The notes below the pieces were generated by a model. That model did no database searches. It had not been told where the DNA came from and saw nothing but the letters and a program-made list of their open reading frames with translations. A program made the translations under genes and the position numbers. DNA of 64,000 nucleotides, from contig NC_014837.1 of assembly GCF_000175935.2 (NCBI RefSeq), positions 3,224,001-3,288,000 on the forward strand, in the 5' to 3' direction. Source of the DNA: Pantoea sp. At-9b. Its GTDB lineage: Bacteria; Pseudomonadota; Gammaproteobacteria; Enterobacterales; Enterobacteriaceae. Of this stretch, positions 43,096 to 53,454 are shown piece after piece. The first letter of the stretch is position 1, and each line of letters opens with the position of its first letter.

Positions 43096-43674
43096 TCACT
43101 GACGTTGGATAAGCGGTTGAACTTTATTATCAATAGCCTCTCGTGCACGGAAGATACGAGAACGTACCGTACCGACCGGGCAATCCATGATGGCGGCAAT
43201 CTCTTCGTAACTTAACCCATCAAGTTCTCTGAGGGTGATTGCCATACGAAGATCCTCAGGTAGCGCCTCAATGGTACGAAAAACAATTTGTTTCAGTTCG
43301 TCAGACAACATTAAGTTCTCAGGGTTCGAAATTTCTTTTAATGCCCCCGCACTTTCGAAGTTTTCCGCATCAATTGCGTCAACATCGCTGGTCGGCGGAC
43401 GGCGCCCCTGAGCCACCAGATAATTTTTTGCTGTATTTACCGCAATACGGTACAGCCATGTGTAAAACGCGCTGTCGCCACGGAACGATTCCAGTGCGCG
43501 ATACGCTTTGATAAAAGACTCCTGTACCACATCTGGCACATCGCCCGATGGGACATACCGTGAAACCAGGCTCGCCACTTTATGCTGGTATCGAACCACC
43601 AGTAAGTTAAATGACTTTTGATCTCCCTTCTGAACCCGTTCAACGAGAACCTGATCCGTTAACTGCTCGCTCAT
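43096..43674 (-). CDS. rpoE: Extracytoplasmic stress sigma factor sigmaE
   Basis: 192 residues from the ATG at 43674 (MSEQLTDQVLVERVQKGD); the open frame continues 18 codons upstream. The sequence is almost identical to E. coli: region 2 contains PDVVQESFIKAYRALESFRGDSAFYTWLYRI and region 4 contains LRELDGLSYEEIAAIMDCPVGTVRSR. It directs RNA polymerase to envelope-stress promoters. First gene of rpoE-rseABC; a conserved-looking leader ORF lies upstream. Confidence 0.98.
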   Translation of the reverse strand: MSEQLTDQVLVERVQKGDQKSFNLLVVRYQHKVASLVSRYVPSGDVPDVVQESFIKAYRALESFRGDSAFYTWLYRIAVNTAKNYLVAQGRRPPTSDVDAIDAENFESAGALKEISNPENLMLSDELKQIVFRTIEALPEDLRMAITLRELDGLSYEEIAAIMDCPVGTVRSRIFRAREAIDNKVQPLIQRQ

Positions 43675-43761
43675 CCGAGGTAATGTCTCCCCAAACTCTT
43701 TTTTTATGCGTAAATGAACTGCCAGCACATCTCATTGTTCTGAGCAAGCATGCGCTTAGAG

Positions 43762-43926
43762 TCATATTCTGGCATGAAGTTCACCACGACCTGAAAATTT
43801 TCCGTACCGGAACCCAGACGTTTTTGTTGTTGATTGTCTTTCAGTGTAGCGACTTGCCGCGCTGGCAGCGTCATATTCGGCACCGATAATCGCTGGCAGA
43901 GTAACCCATGACGCCATGATTTTCAT
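43762..43926 (-). CDS. rseD: Putative rpoE leader peptide (RseD-like)
   Basis: A 54-codon ORF (MKIMASWVTLPAIIGAEYDA...) sits 87 bases upstream of rpoE on the same strand. An AGGT ribosome site lies 7-8 bases before its ATG at 43926; starting at the internal ATG (43917) gives 51 codons, the reported size of E. coli RseD, a leader ORF whose translation is coupled to rpoE. I cannot confirm sequence identity from memory, so the name rests on position, strand and length. Confidence 0.45.
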   Translation of the reverse strand: MKIMASWVTLPAIIGAEYDAASAASRYTERQSTTKTSGFRYGKFSGRGELHARI

Positions 43927-44098
43927 CTTTATTACCTGAATTTTCAGTAAGTTTGGTATAAAAAACACGTAAAGGTTATTTTCAGACATAACTTACTGAA
44001 ATCGCGCTATTATCGCCGTGAATCGCTGAATTCATCGACGAAATCTGTTTAAAATACTTCACAGCTGCCGCATCCGGGCTTATGCTCGGGGGACCTTT

Positions 44099-44116
44099 TG
44101 TTTAGTAAATTAAACA
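44099..44116 (+). promoter_or_regulatory. NadR operator at nadB
   Basis: TGTTTA-GTAAAT-TAAACA is an exact match to the NadR consensus TGTTTA-N6-TAAACA. It ends 2 bases before the nadB ATG at 44119, where the ribosome site would normally be. A weaker copy (TGTTTA-N6-TTCACA) lies at 44046-44063. NadR with NAD would repress nadB here. Confidence 0.85.
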
Positions 44117-44118
44117 TT

Positions 44119-45738
44119 ATGACTTCCCTACCCGATTATCAGTGCGATGTCCTTATCGTCGGCAGCGGCGCTGCTGGCCTGTCGCTGGCGTTACGCCTGG
44201 CACCGCATTTTCAGGTTACGGTCCTGAGCAAAGCCCAGGTGAATGAAGGTTCAACGTTTTATGCCCAAGGCGGCATTGCGGCGGTGTTTGATGAAACCGA
44301 CAGCATTGAATCGCATGTGGAGGATACGCTGATTGCCGGAGCGGGGTTATGCGATCGCGACACCGTCCGTTTCATCGCCAGCAATGCGCGCGACTGCGTG
44401 CAATGGCTGATTGATAATGGCGTGGCGTTCGACAAAGAGCCGCAGGGTGATGGCGAAACCCGCTACCACCTGACACGTGAAGGCGGCCACAGCCATCGCC
44501 GTATTTTGCACAGCGCCGATGCAACCGGCCGCGCGGTGGAAACCACGCTGGTCAGCCAGGCCCTTAGCCATCCCAACATCCGCATTCTTGAGCGTACCAA
44601 CGCCGTTGATCTGATTCTATCCGATAAAATTGGCGTGCCGGGGCCACGGCGCGTGGTGGGCGCATGGATCTGGAACCGTAACCGCGAGCAGGTTGAAACC
44701 TGTCGGGCACGGGCGGTGATCCTCGCCACAGGTGGCGCGGCCAAAGTGTATCAATATACCACTAACCCGGATGTCGCGTCCGGGGACGGCATTGCCATGG
44801 CATGGCGTGCCGGTTGCCGGGTGGCGAATCTGGAGTTCAATCAATTCCACCCTACCTGCCTTTTCCATCCGCAGGCACAAAATTTCCTGCTCACCGAAGC
44901 GTTACGCGGCGAAGGCGCATGGCTGCTGCGCCCAGACGGGACGCGCTTTATGCCGGACTTTGATCCGCGCGCCGAACTGGCACCGCGCGATATCGTCGCG
45001 CGTGCCATTGACCACGAAATGAAACGTCTGGGCGTCGATTGCATGTATCTCGACATCAGCCATCAACCGGCCAGTTTCGTTCGCGCTCACTTCCCGATGA
45101 TCTATGAAAAGTTGCTGACGTTTGGCCTTGATCTGACCAAAGAGCCGATCCCGATCGTTCCGGCTGCCCACTACACCTGCGGCGGCGTGATGGTTGATCA
45201 ACAGGGGCGCACCGATGTCGATGGCCTGTATGCCATTGGTGAAGTGAGCTATACCGGCCTGCACGGCGCTAACCGTATGGCTTCGAATTCCCTGTTAGAG
45301 TGTCTGGTGTATGGCTGGTCTGCCGCCGAAGATGTGATGCGTCGTCTGCCGACGATACAACAGGTTGATCAGTTGCCGGCGTGGGATGAAAGCCGCGTTG
45401 ACGATGCCGATGAACGCGTAGTGATTCAACATAACTGGCATGAGCTGCGGCTGTTTATGTGGGATTACATGGGCATTGTGCGCACCACGAAACGGCTGGA
45501 ACGCGCGTTGCGCCGCATCAACCTGCTGCAACAGGAAATTGATGAGTACTACGCGCATTTCCGCCTGTCCAACAATCTGTTGGAACTGCGCAACCTGGTG
45601 CAGGTCGCTGAACTGATGGTGCGCTGTGCACTGGATCGCAAAGAGAGCCGCGGTTTACATTACACACCGGACTACCCGAACTTGCTGGCAGAAGCGCTAC
45701 CTACCGTTCTGGCACCGCCCCACTACATGAACAAGTAG
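44119..45738 (+). CDS. nadB: L-aspartate oxidase
   Basis: 539 residues from the ATG at 44119, which aligns with E. coli MNTLPEHSCDVLIIG. A TTG at 44098 behind GGGGGA would add seven residues and cannot be excluded, since the ATG has no visible ribosome site. FAD motif [13 protein letters not shown] is followed by [27 protein letters not shown] and [15 protein letters not shown]. It oxidises aspartate to iminoaspartate, the first step of NAD synthesis. The 3' end overlaps trmN6, which is convergent, by 16 bases. Confidence 0.96.
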   Translation: MTSLPDYQCDVLIVGSGAAGLSLALRLAPHFQVTVLSKAQVNEGSTFYAQGGIAAVFDETDSIESHVEDTLIAGAGLCDRDTVRFIASNARDCVQWLIDNGVAFDKEPQGDGETRYHLTREGGHSHRRILHSADATGRAVETTLVSQALSHPNIRILERTNAVDLILSDKIGVPGPRRVVGAWIWNRNREQVETCRARAVILATGGAAKVYQYTTNPDVASGDGIAMAWRAGCRVANLEFNQFHPTCLFHPQAQNFLLTEALRGEGAWLLRPDGTRFMPDFDPRAELAPRDIVARAIDHEMKRLGVDCMYLDISHQPASFVRAHFPMIYEKLLTFGLDLTKEPIPIVPAAHYTCGGVMVDQQGRTDVDGLYAIGEVSYTGLHGANRMASNSLLECLVYGWSAAEDVMRRLPTIQQVDQLPAWDESRVDDADERVVIQHNWHELRLFMWDYMGIVRTTKRLERALRRINLLQQEIDEYYAHFRLSNNLLELRNLVQVAELMVRCALDRKESRGLHYTPDYPNLLAEALPTVLAPPHYMNK

Positions 45739-46472
45739 AAATCCCGCGTCAGACTGCACCAATCCTCCGAGTATTGTGTGCTTTCATCGCGGATGGCCAA
45801 CCGCTCCATCAGTTGTTCCCCGGCCGAGGGGGAGAAGCCCAACAACACCCGATGGGGCGGTCGGTGGGCATATTCAGCAACGTCATAGCGAAAACGCAGA
45901 TGCCAGCCGTCCTGCTGTGCCTGTTCAATCATGCTTTGGCCGAGTGACTCCGGCAGCACCACGCAAAAAAAGCCTTCTTCTTCAATTAACTGCGCAGCAC
46001 AGCGCAGCAAGGTCTGATGATCGAGCGTATCCGTAGATCGCGCGGTAGCCCGTTGCGGCGTGGCGCATGCTACGCCTGGGGCAAAATAAGGGGGATTGCT
46101 GACAATCAATGAGTAACGTTGTTCGCAGGCATCCGCCCATTGGGCAATATCGGCCTGATGGAGGGTTACCCGCGCGGCCCAGGGGGAGGCCTGCACATTC
46201 TCCTGCGCCTGCTGTGCAGCGTCAGCATCCAGCTCCACCGCATCAATTTGCACCTCATCCGCGGTACGCTGGGCAATCATCAGGGCAATCAAACCGCTGC
46301 CGCTACCGATATCCAGTACGCGTCGCACCCCCGCCACCGGTGCCCACGCACCCAACAAAATACCATCGGTGCCGACTTTCATGGCACAGCGATCGTGGGC
46401 AATAAAAAATCGCTTAAAGGTAAAACCATTTTTTTGTAACTGAGGCCGCGGATGCGGCGTCGTTTCTGTCAT
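45723..46472 (-). CDS. trmN6: tRNA1(Val) A37 N6-methyltransferase
   Basis: 249 residues from the ATG at 46472 (E. coli YfiC 245). A Rossmann-type methyltransferase with the SAM motif [18 protein letters not shown] (about 57-74), the acidic loop [10 protein letters not shown] and the catalytic NPPY motif ([10 protein letters not shown]). The conserved opening [25 protein letters not shown] is family-typical. It methylates N6 of A37 in tRNA1-Val. It overlaps nadB tail-to-tail and is divergent from srmB. Confidence 0.94.
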   Translation of the reverse strand: MTETTPHPRPQLQKNGFTFKRFFIAHDRCAMKVGTDGILLGAWAPVAGVRRVLDIGSGSGLIALMIAQRTADEVQIDAVELDADAAQQAQENVQASPWAARVTLHQADIAQWADACEQRYSLIVSNPPYFAPGVACATPQRATARSTDTLDHQTLLRCAAQLIEEEGFFCVVLPESLGQSMIEQAQQDGWHLRFRYDVAEYAHRPPHRVLLGFSPSAGEQLMERLAIRDESTQYSEDWCSLTRDFYLFM

Positions 46473-46629
46473 TCTCTGCAACCACTCAACAAAATCTGCC
46501 CAATGGCAGAGCTTCAGTGTAACGTGACATAGCAGGGAAAACATCTCCTGGCATGGCGACATTGGCACACAAACAGATGAAGATTATGTTTGTTCTGTCT
46601 ATAATCAGCGCCCCAAACTGAGGTAGACC

Positions 46630-47958
46630 ATGACCGTAACCACATTCTCCGAACTCGAACTCGACGAAAGCCTGCTGGATGCCCTGCAGGAAAAAGGCTT
46701 CACGCGCCCGACAGCCATCCAGGCTGAGGCCATCCCTGCCGCGCTGGAGGGCCGTGACGTACTGGGTTCAGCACCGACCGGAACGGGGAAAACCGCAGCC
46801 TATCTGCTGCCGGCTATGCAGCACCTGATCGATTTTCCTCGTAAAAAATCAGGCCCGCCGCGCATTTTAATTTTAACACCCACGCGTGAACTGGCGATGC
46901 AGGTTGCCGATCATGCGCGTGAGTTAGCGAAACATACGCATCTGGATATCGCCACCATCACTGGCGGCGTTGCCTACATGAACCACGCTGAGGTATTCAG
47001 CGAAAATCAGGATATCGTGGTAGCGACCACTGGCCGCCTGCTGCAATACATCAAAGAAGAAAACTTTGATTGCCGTGCGGTTGAAACCCTGATCCTCGAT
47101 GAAGCCGACCGTATGCTCGACATGGGATTTGCCCAGGATATCGAGACCATCGCAGGCGAAACCCGCTGGCGTAAGCAGACTCTGCTGTTCTCTGCCACGC
47201 TGGAAGGCGACAACATTAAAGACTTCGCTGAGCGCCTGCTGAACGACCCGGTTGCCGTCGAAGCGGATCCCAGCCAGCGCGAGCGTAAGAAAATCCAGCA
47301 GTGGTATTACCGTGCCGACGATCTTGAGCATAAAACCAAGCTGTTGGTACATTTGCTGAAACAGCCGGAAGTCACCCGCTCGATTGTGTTTGTCCGCAAA
47401 CGTGAGCGCCTGCATGAGCTGGTCACCTGGCTGCACGAAGCCGGAATCCGTTGTAGCTATCTTGAAGGCGAAATGGTGCAGGCCAAACGTAACGAGGCTC
47501 TGAAACGCCTGAATGATGGCCGCGTTAACGTATTAGTCGCAACCGATGTTGCGGCTCGCGGCATCGATATCGAAGATGTCAGCCACGTGTTCAACTACGA
47601 CATGCCGCGTACCGCGGATATCTATCTGCACCGTATCGGACGTACCGCGCGTGCCGGACGCAAAGGCATCGCACTGTCACTGGTTGAAGCGCATGATCAT
47701 GTGCTGCTGGGCAAAATCAGCCGCTACATTAATGAGCCGTTGAAATCACGCACTATTGATGAGTTGCGCCCGGAGTCACGCGCACCCAGCGCTAAAGTGA
47801 CAGGCAAACCGTCGAAAAAGGTGCTTGCGAAGCGTAAAGAGCAGAAAGAGAAAGAAGCTGAGAAACCGCGTGTGAAGAAACGTCACCGCGATACCAAAAA
47901 CATTGGCAAACGCCGCAAAGCAAGCGGTTCCGGCACACCGGAACAGAATGCGGAATAA
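46630..47958 (+). CDS. srmB: DEAD-box RNA helicase SrmB
   Basis: 442 residues (E. coli 444). The motifs are in order: Q motif FTRPTAIQAEAIP, I APTGTGKTAAYLLP, Ia PTRELAMQ, II LDEADRMLDMGF, III SATLEG, V ATDVAARGIDIEDV and VI HRIGRTARAG. A basic C-terminal tail (KVLAKRKEQKEKEAEKPRVKKRHR) supports RNA binding. SrmB assists early 50S assembly, especially in the cold. A terminator follows. Confidence 0.97.
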   Translation: MTVTTFSELELDESLLDALQEKGFTRPTAIQAEAIPAALEGRDVLGSAPTGTGKTAAYLLPAMQHLIDFPRKKSGPPRILILTPTRELAMQVADHARELAKHTHLDIATITGGVAYMNHAEVFSENQDIVVATTGRLLQYIKEENFDCRAVETLILDEADRMLDMGFAQDIETIAGETRWRKQTLLFSATLEGDNIKDFAERLLNDPVAVEADPSQRERKKIQQWYYRADDLEHKTKLLVHLLKQPEVTRSIVFVRKRERLHELVTWLHEAGIRCSYLEGEMVQAKRNEALKRLNDGRVNVLVATDVAARGIDIEDVSHVFNYDMPRTADIYLHRIGRTARAGRKGIALSLVEAHDHVLLGKISRYINEPLKSRTIDELRPESRAPSAKVTGKPSKKVLAKRKEQKEKEAEKPRVKKRHRDTKNIGKRRKASGSGTPEQNAE

Positions 47959-47977
47959 ATCAGCGCCCTGACGATAA

Positions 47978-48006
47978 AGTCGCCTCATTTGAGGCGATTT
48001 TTTTAT
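47978..48006 (+). terminator. Terminator of srmB
   Basis: GTCGCCTCA and TGAGGCGAT pair around a short loop and are followed by seven Ts. Confidence 0.88.
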
Positions 48007-48088
48007 CCCTTACCGCCCAAAAAAGCCATTCCAGATCTTTTCTGCCGTCAGCTGAGATAAAGCCAGCCATCTTGATCATTGATGAACA

Positions 48089-48125
48089 CAAAAAGGCCGC
48101 CCCGGCATACACCGGTGCGGCCTGA
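48089..48125 (-). terminator. Terminator of grcA
   Basis: On the minus strand CAGGCCGCACCGG pairs with CCGGGGCGGCCT around TGTATG, followed by TTTTTGTG. It lies about 40 bases after the grcA stop. Confidence 0.85.
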
Positions 48126-48165
48126 ATTGCTGTGTGTCTTTTCGTCAGTAATACAAAAAGCCGAA

Positions 48166-48549
48166 TTACAGGCTTTCAGTGAAAGTACGGGTGATCACGT
48201 CACGTTGTTGTTCCGGGGTCAGTGCGTTGAAACGCACCGCATAACCGGAGACGCGAATGGTCAGCTGTGGGTAATTTTCCGGATGCTTCACGGCATCTTC
48301 CAGCGTTTCACGACGCAACACGTTAACGTTCAGATGCTGGCCGCCTTCAATACGCACCTCAGGTTTCTGCTCCAGCGGGATTTCGCGGTAAGCAATTTCG
48401 CCGAGATCGCTGATGGCAACGACCTGATCTTCAGCAAAATCACCTTTTGCACACAGACAACGTGCTTCCGATTTCTCATCGTCCAGCAGCCAGAATGAAT
48501 TCAGTAACTGCGGATTGTTGGTTTTAGTAATTTGAATACCGGTAATCAT
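48166..48549 (-). CDS. grcA: Autonomous glycyl radical cofactor GrcA
   Basis: 127 residues, as in E. coli YfiD. It resembles the C-terminal glycyl-radical domain of pyruvate formate-lyase; the radical glycine lies in [22 protein letters not shown]. It can replace an oxygen-damaged PFL C-terminus after activation by PflA. The upstream region has an FNR-type promoter, in keeping with anaerobic/microaerobic expression. Confidence 0.97.
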   Translation of the reverse strand: MITGIQITKTNNPQLLNSFWLLDDEKSEARCLCAKGDFAEDQVVAISDLGEIAYREIPLEQKPEVRIEGGQHLNVNVLRRETLEDAVKHPENYPQLTIRVSGYAVRFNALTPEQQRDVITRTFTESL

Positions 48550-48616
48550 AGATGGCCTCCTGAGCCTGGCGCTGCCGCAGGCGAACAGCGTAGTTAGCGA
48601 AATTTTGTGATGCTCA

Positions 48617-48658
48617 GGTATATCACTGCAACAAACCAGCCGTTTTGACCTGCATCAA
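48617..48658 (-). promoter_or_regulatory. Class II FNR promoter of grcA
   Basis: TTGAC-CTGC-ATCAA (48645-48658) matches the FNR consensus TTGAT-N4-ATCAA at nine of ten positions. On the minus strand TATACC (48622-48617) is spaced so that the FNR site is centred at about -41.5. A weaker half-conserved site, TTGAT-TTAA-AATAA, lies at 48698-48711, recalling the two FNR sites of E. coli yfiD. The rest of the gap to ung is AT-rich. Confidence 0.7.
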
Positions 48659-48815
48659 TTTCAGCCGGGCACACTGGCGACCACCCACTCTAATAAATTG
48701 ATTTAAAATAATTTTCCCAATTAAATTTATTTTGTAAATTCTCAAATTTTTTTGACCTTCAGCTCGCCGCCAGGACGCGTTAAGCTAGGCGCAATTTTTT
48801 GGCAGGGAGTCAATG

Positions 48816-49493
48816 ATGACCGAGAAGCTGACCTGGCACGATGTGCTGGCTGAAGAGAAAGAGAAACCTTACTTTGTGGAGACGCTGAAAGCGGTCGCCA
48901 ACGAGCGCGCGGCGGGCGTCACGGTCTATCCGCCGCAAAAAGATGTCTTCAATGCCTTTCGTCTGACCGAACTGGGCGATATTAAAGTGGTGATCCTGGG
49001 TCAGGACCCTTATCACGGCCCAAACCAGGCTCATGGACTGGCTTTTTCCGTGCTGCCTGGCGTCGCTATCCCGCCCTCGCTGCTGAATATGTATAAGGAG
49101 CTGGAACAGGATATTCCCGGGTTTGTGCGGCCACAGCATGGATTTTTGGAGAGCTGGGCAAAGCAGGGGGTAATGCTGTTGAACACCGTATTAACGGTGC
49201 AGGCGGGCCAGGCCCATTCGCATGCGCGTTTTGGCTGGGAAACCTTTACCGACAACGTGATCAGTGCGATCAATCAGCATCGTGAAGGGGTGATTTTTCT
49301 GCTGTGGGGATCCCATGCGCAGAAGAAAGGCAGCATCATCGATCGCCAGCGCCATCACGTGTTGAAAGCACCACATCCTTCGCCGCTTTCCGCGCACCGC
49401 GGCTTTTTCGGTAGCAAACATTTTTCACAGGCCAACGCCTTGCTGGGCCAGGCCGGGCAAGCGCCTATCGACTGGACGCCGGTGCTACCGTGA
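48816..49493 (+). CDS. ung: Uracil-DNA glycosylase
   Basis: 225 residues from the second of two adjacent ATGs, better spaced from AGGGAG. Family 1 UDG motifs are intact: water-activating [18 protein letters not shown], uracil-binding [19 protein letters not shown], and the minor-groove loop [13 protein letters not shown]. It removes uracil from DNA for base-excision repair. Divergent from grcA; a terminator follows. Confidence 0.97.
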   Translation: MTEKLTWHDVLAEEKEKPYFVETLKAVANERAAGVTVYPPQKDVFNAFRLTELGDIKVVILGQDPYHGPNQAHGLAFSVLPGVAIPPSLLNMYKELEQDIPGFVRPQHGFLESWAKQGVMLLNTVLTVQAGQAHSHARFGWETFTDNVISAINQHREGVIFLLWGSHAQKKGSIIDRQRHHVLKAPHPSPLSAHRGFFGSKHFSQANALLGQAGQAPIDWTPVLP

Positions 49494-49496
49494 AAT

Positions 49497-49528
49497 AAAA
49501 ACGGCCGCATCAGGCGGCCGTTTTTATT
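49497..49528. terminator. Bidirectional terminator between ung and grpE
   Basis: AATAAAAACGGCCGC and GCGGCCGTTTTTATT form a perfect stem around ATCAG, with T-runs on both strands between convergent genes. Confidence 0.92.
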
Positions 49529-49538
49529 ATGCGACGAA

Positions 49539-50117
49539 TCAGCTTTTCGCTTTTGCCACAGCAACCATGGCCGGGCGCAGCAGGCGACCATTCAGCGTGT
49601 AACCACGCTGCATCACCATCATCACGTGATTCGGTGCAACGTCTTCGGACTCCATCATCGACATTGCCTGATGCACATCCGGGTTGAACGGGACATTGGT
49701 CTCGCCCACCACCTCAACACCAAACTTACGCACCGCACCCAGCAGGGATTTCAGTGTCAGTTCGATGCCTTCAATCATCGAGGCCAGCTCAGAATTCTCT
49801 TTGTCAGCCACTTCCAGCGCACGCTCCAGGCTATCAATCACCGGCAGCAGCTCGTTGGCAAATTTTTCCAGCGCAAACTTATGCGCCTTTTCCACATCCA
49901 TTTCAGTACGACGGCGGATGTTCTCAATTTCCGCCTGCGCACGCAGCTGTGCATCACGCACGCCTGACTGTGACTGGGCTAACTCAGCCTCCAGTTGCGC
50001 GATACGCTCATCACGCGGATCCACCTCAGTTGCCGTCTCTGCGTCCACGTGCTGTTGATCCTGTTGAATTTCGTCTGAGACTTGCTCGTTTGGGGTGTTC
50101 TGTTCTTTACTACTCAT
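49539..50117 (-). CDS. grpE: Nucleotide exchange factor GrpE
   Basis: 192 residues from the ATG at 50117 (E. coli 197; the acidic N-terminal region is a little shorter). A long N-terminal coiled coil (about 35-110) contains [19 protein letters not shown], and the C-terminal beta domain contains [21 protein letters not shown] and [16 protein letters not shown]. It releases ADP from DnaK. A sigma32 promoter lies 42-70 bases upstream. Confidence 0.97.
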   Translation of the reverse strand: MSSKEQNTPNEQVSDEIQQDQQHVDAETATEVDPRDERIAQLEAELAQSQSGVRDAQLRAQAEIENIRRRTEMDVEKAHKFALEKFANELLPVIDSLERALEVADKENSELASMIEGIELTLKSLLGAVRKFGVEVVGETNVPFNPDVHQAMSMMESEDVAPNHVMMVMQRGYTLNGRLLRPAMVAVAKAKS

Positions 50118-50158
50118 GAATTTCTCCGCGTTTTGCACATTCATCTCGCTGTTCGCTT

Positions 50159-50187
50159 ATTATGGGGATCAGTTTGACGGTTTCAAG
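50159..50187 (-). promoter_or_regulatory. Sigma32 heat-shock promoter of grpE
   Basis: On the minus strand CTTGAA (50187-50182) and CCCCATAAT (50167-50159) are separated by 14 bases, a near-perfect match to the sigma32 consensus. grpE is a classical heat-shock gene. Confidence 0.88.
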
Positions 50188-50239
50188 GGAACCCTTCACA
50201 TTGCCTGGCCGTTTTGGCTTATGAGGAACACCAGCCCAA

Positions 50240-51118
50240 ATGAACAAACACTTTAACTGCATTGGAATTGTCGGCCATCCACGCCATCCAACTGCGTTAA
50301 CCACCCATGAAATGCTCTGGCGCTGGCTAACAGCAAAAGGCTATGACGTGATTGTCGAGCAGCAAATTGCGCGTGAACTTTCGCTGAAAGATGTGCAGAC
50401 CGGTTCACTGGCGGAAATTGGTCAACGCGCCGATCTGGCCGTTGTGGTGGGCGGTGATGGCAATATGCTCGGTGCCGCACGCGTGCTGGCGCGTTACGAT
50501 ATTAAAGTGATTGGCATCAACCGTGGCAATCTCGGATTTCTGACCGATCTCGACCCCGATAACGCGCAGCAACAGCTGGATGATGTCCTGCAGGGTGACT
50601 ACTTCATCGAAAGTCGTTTTTTACTGGAAGCGCAGGTATGCAAAGAAGATTGCTCCCCGCGTATTGGCAGCGCCATCAATGAAGTGGTGCTGCATCCGGG
50701 AAAAGTGGCACATATGATTGAATTTGAGGTTTATATCGATGAAGTTTTTGCCTTTTCACAGCGTTCAGATGGTTTGATCATTTCTACCCCGACGGGTTCA
50801 ACAGCCTATTCGCTCTCTGCGGGTGGCCCCATCCTTACTCCGTCACTGGAAGCCATTGTGCTGGTGCCGATGTTCCCGCATACCTTGTCGGCGCGCCCTT
50901 TGGTGATCAACAGCAGCAGTACTATTCGTCTGCGTTTCTCTTCACTACGCAGTGATTTGGAGATCAGTTGCGACAGCCAAATTGCGCTACCCATTCAGGA
51001 AGGCGAAGACGTGCTGATTCGCCGTAGCGCTAATCATCTCAATCTTATTCATCCGAAAAATTACAATTATTTTAATACGTTAAGCTCAAAACTCGGTTGG
51101 TCAAAAAAATTGTTCTGA
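50240..51118 (+). CDS. nadK: NAD kinase
   Basis: 292 residues, the E. coli length. It begins [17 protein letters not shown]. The diacylglycerol-kinase-like GGDGNML motif (about 72-78), [11 protein letters not shown] near 94 and the [22 protein letters not shown] substrate motif are intact. It phosphorylates NAD to NADP with ATP. Divergent from grpE and followed by recN, as in E. coli. Confidence 0.97.
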   Translation: MNKHFNCIGIVGHPRHPTALTTHEMLWRWLTAKGYDVIVEQQIARELSLKDVQTGSLAEIGQRADLAVVVGGDGNMLGAARVLARYDIKVIGINRGNLGFLTDLDPDNAQQQLDDVLQGDYFIESRFLLEAQVCKEDCSPRIGSAINEVVLHPGKVAHMIEFEVYIDEVFAFSQRSDGLIISTPTGSTAYSLSAGGPILTPSLEAIVLVPMFPHTLSARPLVINSSSTIRLRFSSLRSDLEISCDSQIALPIQEGEDVLIRRSANHLNLIHPKNYNYFNTLSSKLGWSKKLF

Positions 51119-51137
51119 AAATCATTCATCACCACTT

Positions 51138-51197
51138 TACTGGATAAAAAACCAGTTTATACTGTATGAAAAACCATATCTGTTTTTCTATACAGGT
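51138..51197 (+). promoter_or_regulatory. Three LexA (SOS) boxes of recN
   Basis: Box 1 CTG-N10-CAG at 51140-51155, box 2 CTG-N10-CAT at 51162-51177 and box 3 CTG-N10-CAG at 51180-51195, all with AT-rich centres. The last overlaps the ribosome-binding region of recN. E. coli recN is also controlled by multiple LexA boxes. Confidence 0.88.
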
Positions 51198-51203
51198 GAA
51201 TGT

Positions 51204-52865
51204 ATGCTGGCACAACTGACCATCAGTAATTTTGCTATCGTTCGTGAACTGGAAATCGATTTTCATCGTGGTATGACGGCGATCACCGGGGAAACCGGCG
51301 CAGGAAAATCCATTGCTATTGATGCTCTGGGCCTGTGTCTGGGGGGCCGCGCGGAAGCAGATATGGTGCGCCAGGGGGCGAGTCGCGCGGATATTTGCGC
51401 GCGTTTTCAACTGAAAGCCTCCCCTTCCGCTCAGCGCTGGTTGACTGAGAACCAGCTCGACGACGGCAACGAATGTTTATTACGCCGGGTGATCAGTGCC
51501 GATGGCCGGTCACGTGGCTTTATCAATGGCACATCAGTTCCTCTTTCTCAACTGCGTGAGCTGGGTCAGCTCCTGATCCAGATTCACGGCCAGCATGCCC
51601 ATCAGTTGTTGCTCAAACCCGATCACCAAAAGCACCTGCTGGACGCTTACGCCGCACATGACGATGTCCTGGCGCAGATGCGTATCCATTATCAGCGCTG
51701 GCACCAAAGCTGTCGTGCTCTGGCGCAGCATCAGCAGTTATCGCAGGAGCGTGAAGCACGACGTGAGCTGTTGCAGTACCAGTTGAAAGAACTGAATGAG
51801 TTTGCCCCTCAACCCGGGGAGTACGAGCAGATTGATGAAGAGTACAAACGTCTGGCCAACAGTGGACAGTTACTCTCCACCAGTCAGCAGGCATTACAAA
51901 TCCTCGCCGACAGCGATGACACCAACATGCAAAGCCTGTTGTACAGCGCACGTCAGATGCTGAGTGAATTGGTCGCGCTGGATGATAAGGTCGGCGGCGT
52001 CTTTAATCTGTTGGAAGAAGCGGCGATTCAGTTAAGTGAAGCCAGTGATGAACTGCGCCACTATTGTGACCGCCTTGACCTCGATCCCAATCGCCTGCAT
52101 GAGCTGGAGCAACGCCTGTCGCGTCAGATTGCTCTGGCACGAAAGCACCACGTTACGCCTGAAACGCTGCCAGTATTGTACCAGCAACTGCTGGATGAAG
52201 CAGAGCTGCTCTCGCAGCAGGAAAGCGACCAGGAAACATTACAGGCTGCCGTCAGCGTACATCATCAGGAAGCGCTGGCGAGTGCCGAGATGCTTCATCA
52301 ACAACGTGAGCGTGCGGCCCGGGAGTTGACGCATTTAATTACCCAAAGTATGCGCACACTGGCGATGCCGCATGGTGAATTTGCCATTGTGCTGGAGTTC
52401 AACCCGGATCAACTGACTGCCGAGGGTGCCAGCCGTATTGATTTCCGCGTTACCACTAACCCCGGGCAGCCGTTGCAACCGCTGGGTAAAGTCGCCTCCG
52501 GGGGCGAATTGTCGCGTATCGCCCTGGCGATTCAGGTGATTACCGCACAGAAAATGGAAACCCCGGCGATGATTTTCGACGAAGTGGATGTCGGTATCAG
52601 CGGCCCTACCGCCGCAGTGGTCGGTCAGATGCTGCGTCAATTGGGTGAATCAACCCAGGTAATGTGTGTCACGCATCTGCCACAGGTTGCAGGTTGCGGT
52701 CATCAGCATTTCTTCGTCAGCAAAGAAACGGATGGCGCCATGACCGAAACGCATATGCAACCTCTGGATAAGCGCGCGCGTCTACAAGAACTGGCGCGTC
52801 TGCTGGGGGGGAGTGAAGTCACGCGCAATACCCTGGCGAACGCGAAAGAACTTTTAGCAGCCTGA
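51204..52865 (+). CDS. recN: DNA repair protein RecN
   Basis: 553 residues (E. coli 553). An SMC-like ATPase: Walker A GETGAGKS (about 30-37), coiled-coil arms across the middle (about 155-365), and the ABC signature/Walker B region [16 protein letters not shown] and [18 protein letters not shown]. RecN holds broken DNA ends and sister chromosomes together during double-strand-break repair. SOS-controlled through three LexA boxes. Confidence 0.97.
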   Translation: MLAQLTISNFAIVRELEIDFHRGMTAITGETGAGKSIAIDALGLCLGGRAEADMVRQGASRADICARFQLKASPSAQRWLTENQLDDGNECLLRRVISADGRSRGFINGTSVPLSQLRELGQLLIQIHGQHAHQLLLKPDHQKHLLDAYAAHDDVLAQMRIHYQRWHQSCRALAQHQQLSQEREARRELLQYQLKELNEFAPQPGEYEQIDEEYKRLANSGQLLSTSQQALQILADSDDTNMQSLLYSARQMLSELVALDDKVGGVFNLLEEAAIQLSEASDELRHYCDRLDLDPNRLHELEQRLSRQIALARKHHVTPETLPVLYQQLLDEAELLSQQESDQETLQAAVSVHHQEALASAEMLHQQRERAARELTHLITQSMRTLAMPHGEFAIVLEFNPDQLTAEGASRIDFRVTTNPGQPLQPLGKVASGGELSRIALAIQVITAQKMETPAMIFDEVDVGISGPTAAVVGQMLRQLGESTQVMCVTHLPQVAGCGHQHFFVSKETDGAMTETHMQPLDKRARLQELARLLGGSEVTRNTLANAKELLAA

Positions 52866-53053
52866 TACCGCACTTTTTTCCGGCCCGGTGGTCATATGCT
52901 TGCTCTGTAGAGGTTTCAAATAGCGAAAAGGTTTATTATCATCGGCAACTTATGTCGCCAGAGTAATAAAGCCTGCCGCAGGCAGAGTTCAGAATTTGAT
53001 GGCAAAAAAACAGCCTGGTGAAAGGCGTTTGGCCCCAGAAAAGGAATGTATAG

Positions 53054-53401
53054 ATGCGCTGTAAAATGCTGACTGCCGCGGCAGTAGTAATGTTGATGAT
53101 GACCGCCGGATGTTCCACCCTTGAGCGCGTTGTGTACCGCCCGGATATCAATCAGGGGAATTATCTGGTCGCCAACGATGTGGCTAAAATTCATACTGGC
53201 ATGACGCAGCAGCAGGTCGCGTATACCCTCGGGACCCCGATGATGCGTGATCCCTTTGGCAGCAATGTCTGGTATTACATCTTCCGTGAAGAGCCGGGCC
53301 ATGAACGCGTGAGACAGCAAACGCTGACGCTGACATTCGACAGCAATGGCGTGCTGACCAACATTGATAATAAACCGCGTCTCACGGTCGATGAAGGCTG
53401 A
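53054..53401 (+). CDS. bamE: Outer-membrane assembly lipoprotein BamE
   Basis: 115 residues (E. coli 113). The lipoprotein signal ends LMMTAGC with lipidated C20. The mature SmpA/OmlA fold contains [31 protein letters not shown] and [12 protein letters not shown]. It stabilises the BamABCDE complex that inserts outer-membrane proteins. The 188-base gap after recN carries its promoter region but no strong promoter match was seen. A bidirectional terminator follows. Confidence 0.96.
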   Translation: MRCKMLTAAAVVMLMMTAGCSTLERVVYRPDINQGNYLVANDVAKIHTGMTQQQVAYTLGTPMMRDPFGSNVWYYIFREEPGHERVRQQTLTLTFDSNGVLTNIDNKPRLTVDEG

Positions 53402-53410
53402 GTGAGCCGC

Positions 53411-53443
53411 AACAAAAAAGGCGCCTGAGCGCCTTTTTTGTTT
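53411..53443. terminator. Bidirectional terminator between bamE and rnfH
   Basis: AACAAAAAAGGCGC and GCGCCTTTTTTGTT form a perfect stem around CTGA, with T-runs on both strands. Confidence 0.92.
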
Positions 53444-53454
53444 CTGAGCTTCCG

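Noticed and set aside
43927..44097. SigmaE autoregulatory promoter of rpoE
   Set aside because: Candidate GGAACTT- and TCTGA-like pieces are present, but not with correct spacing on the minus strand.
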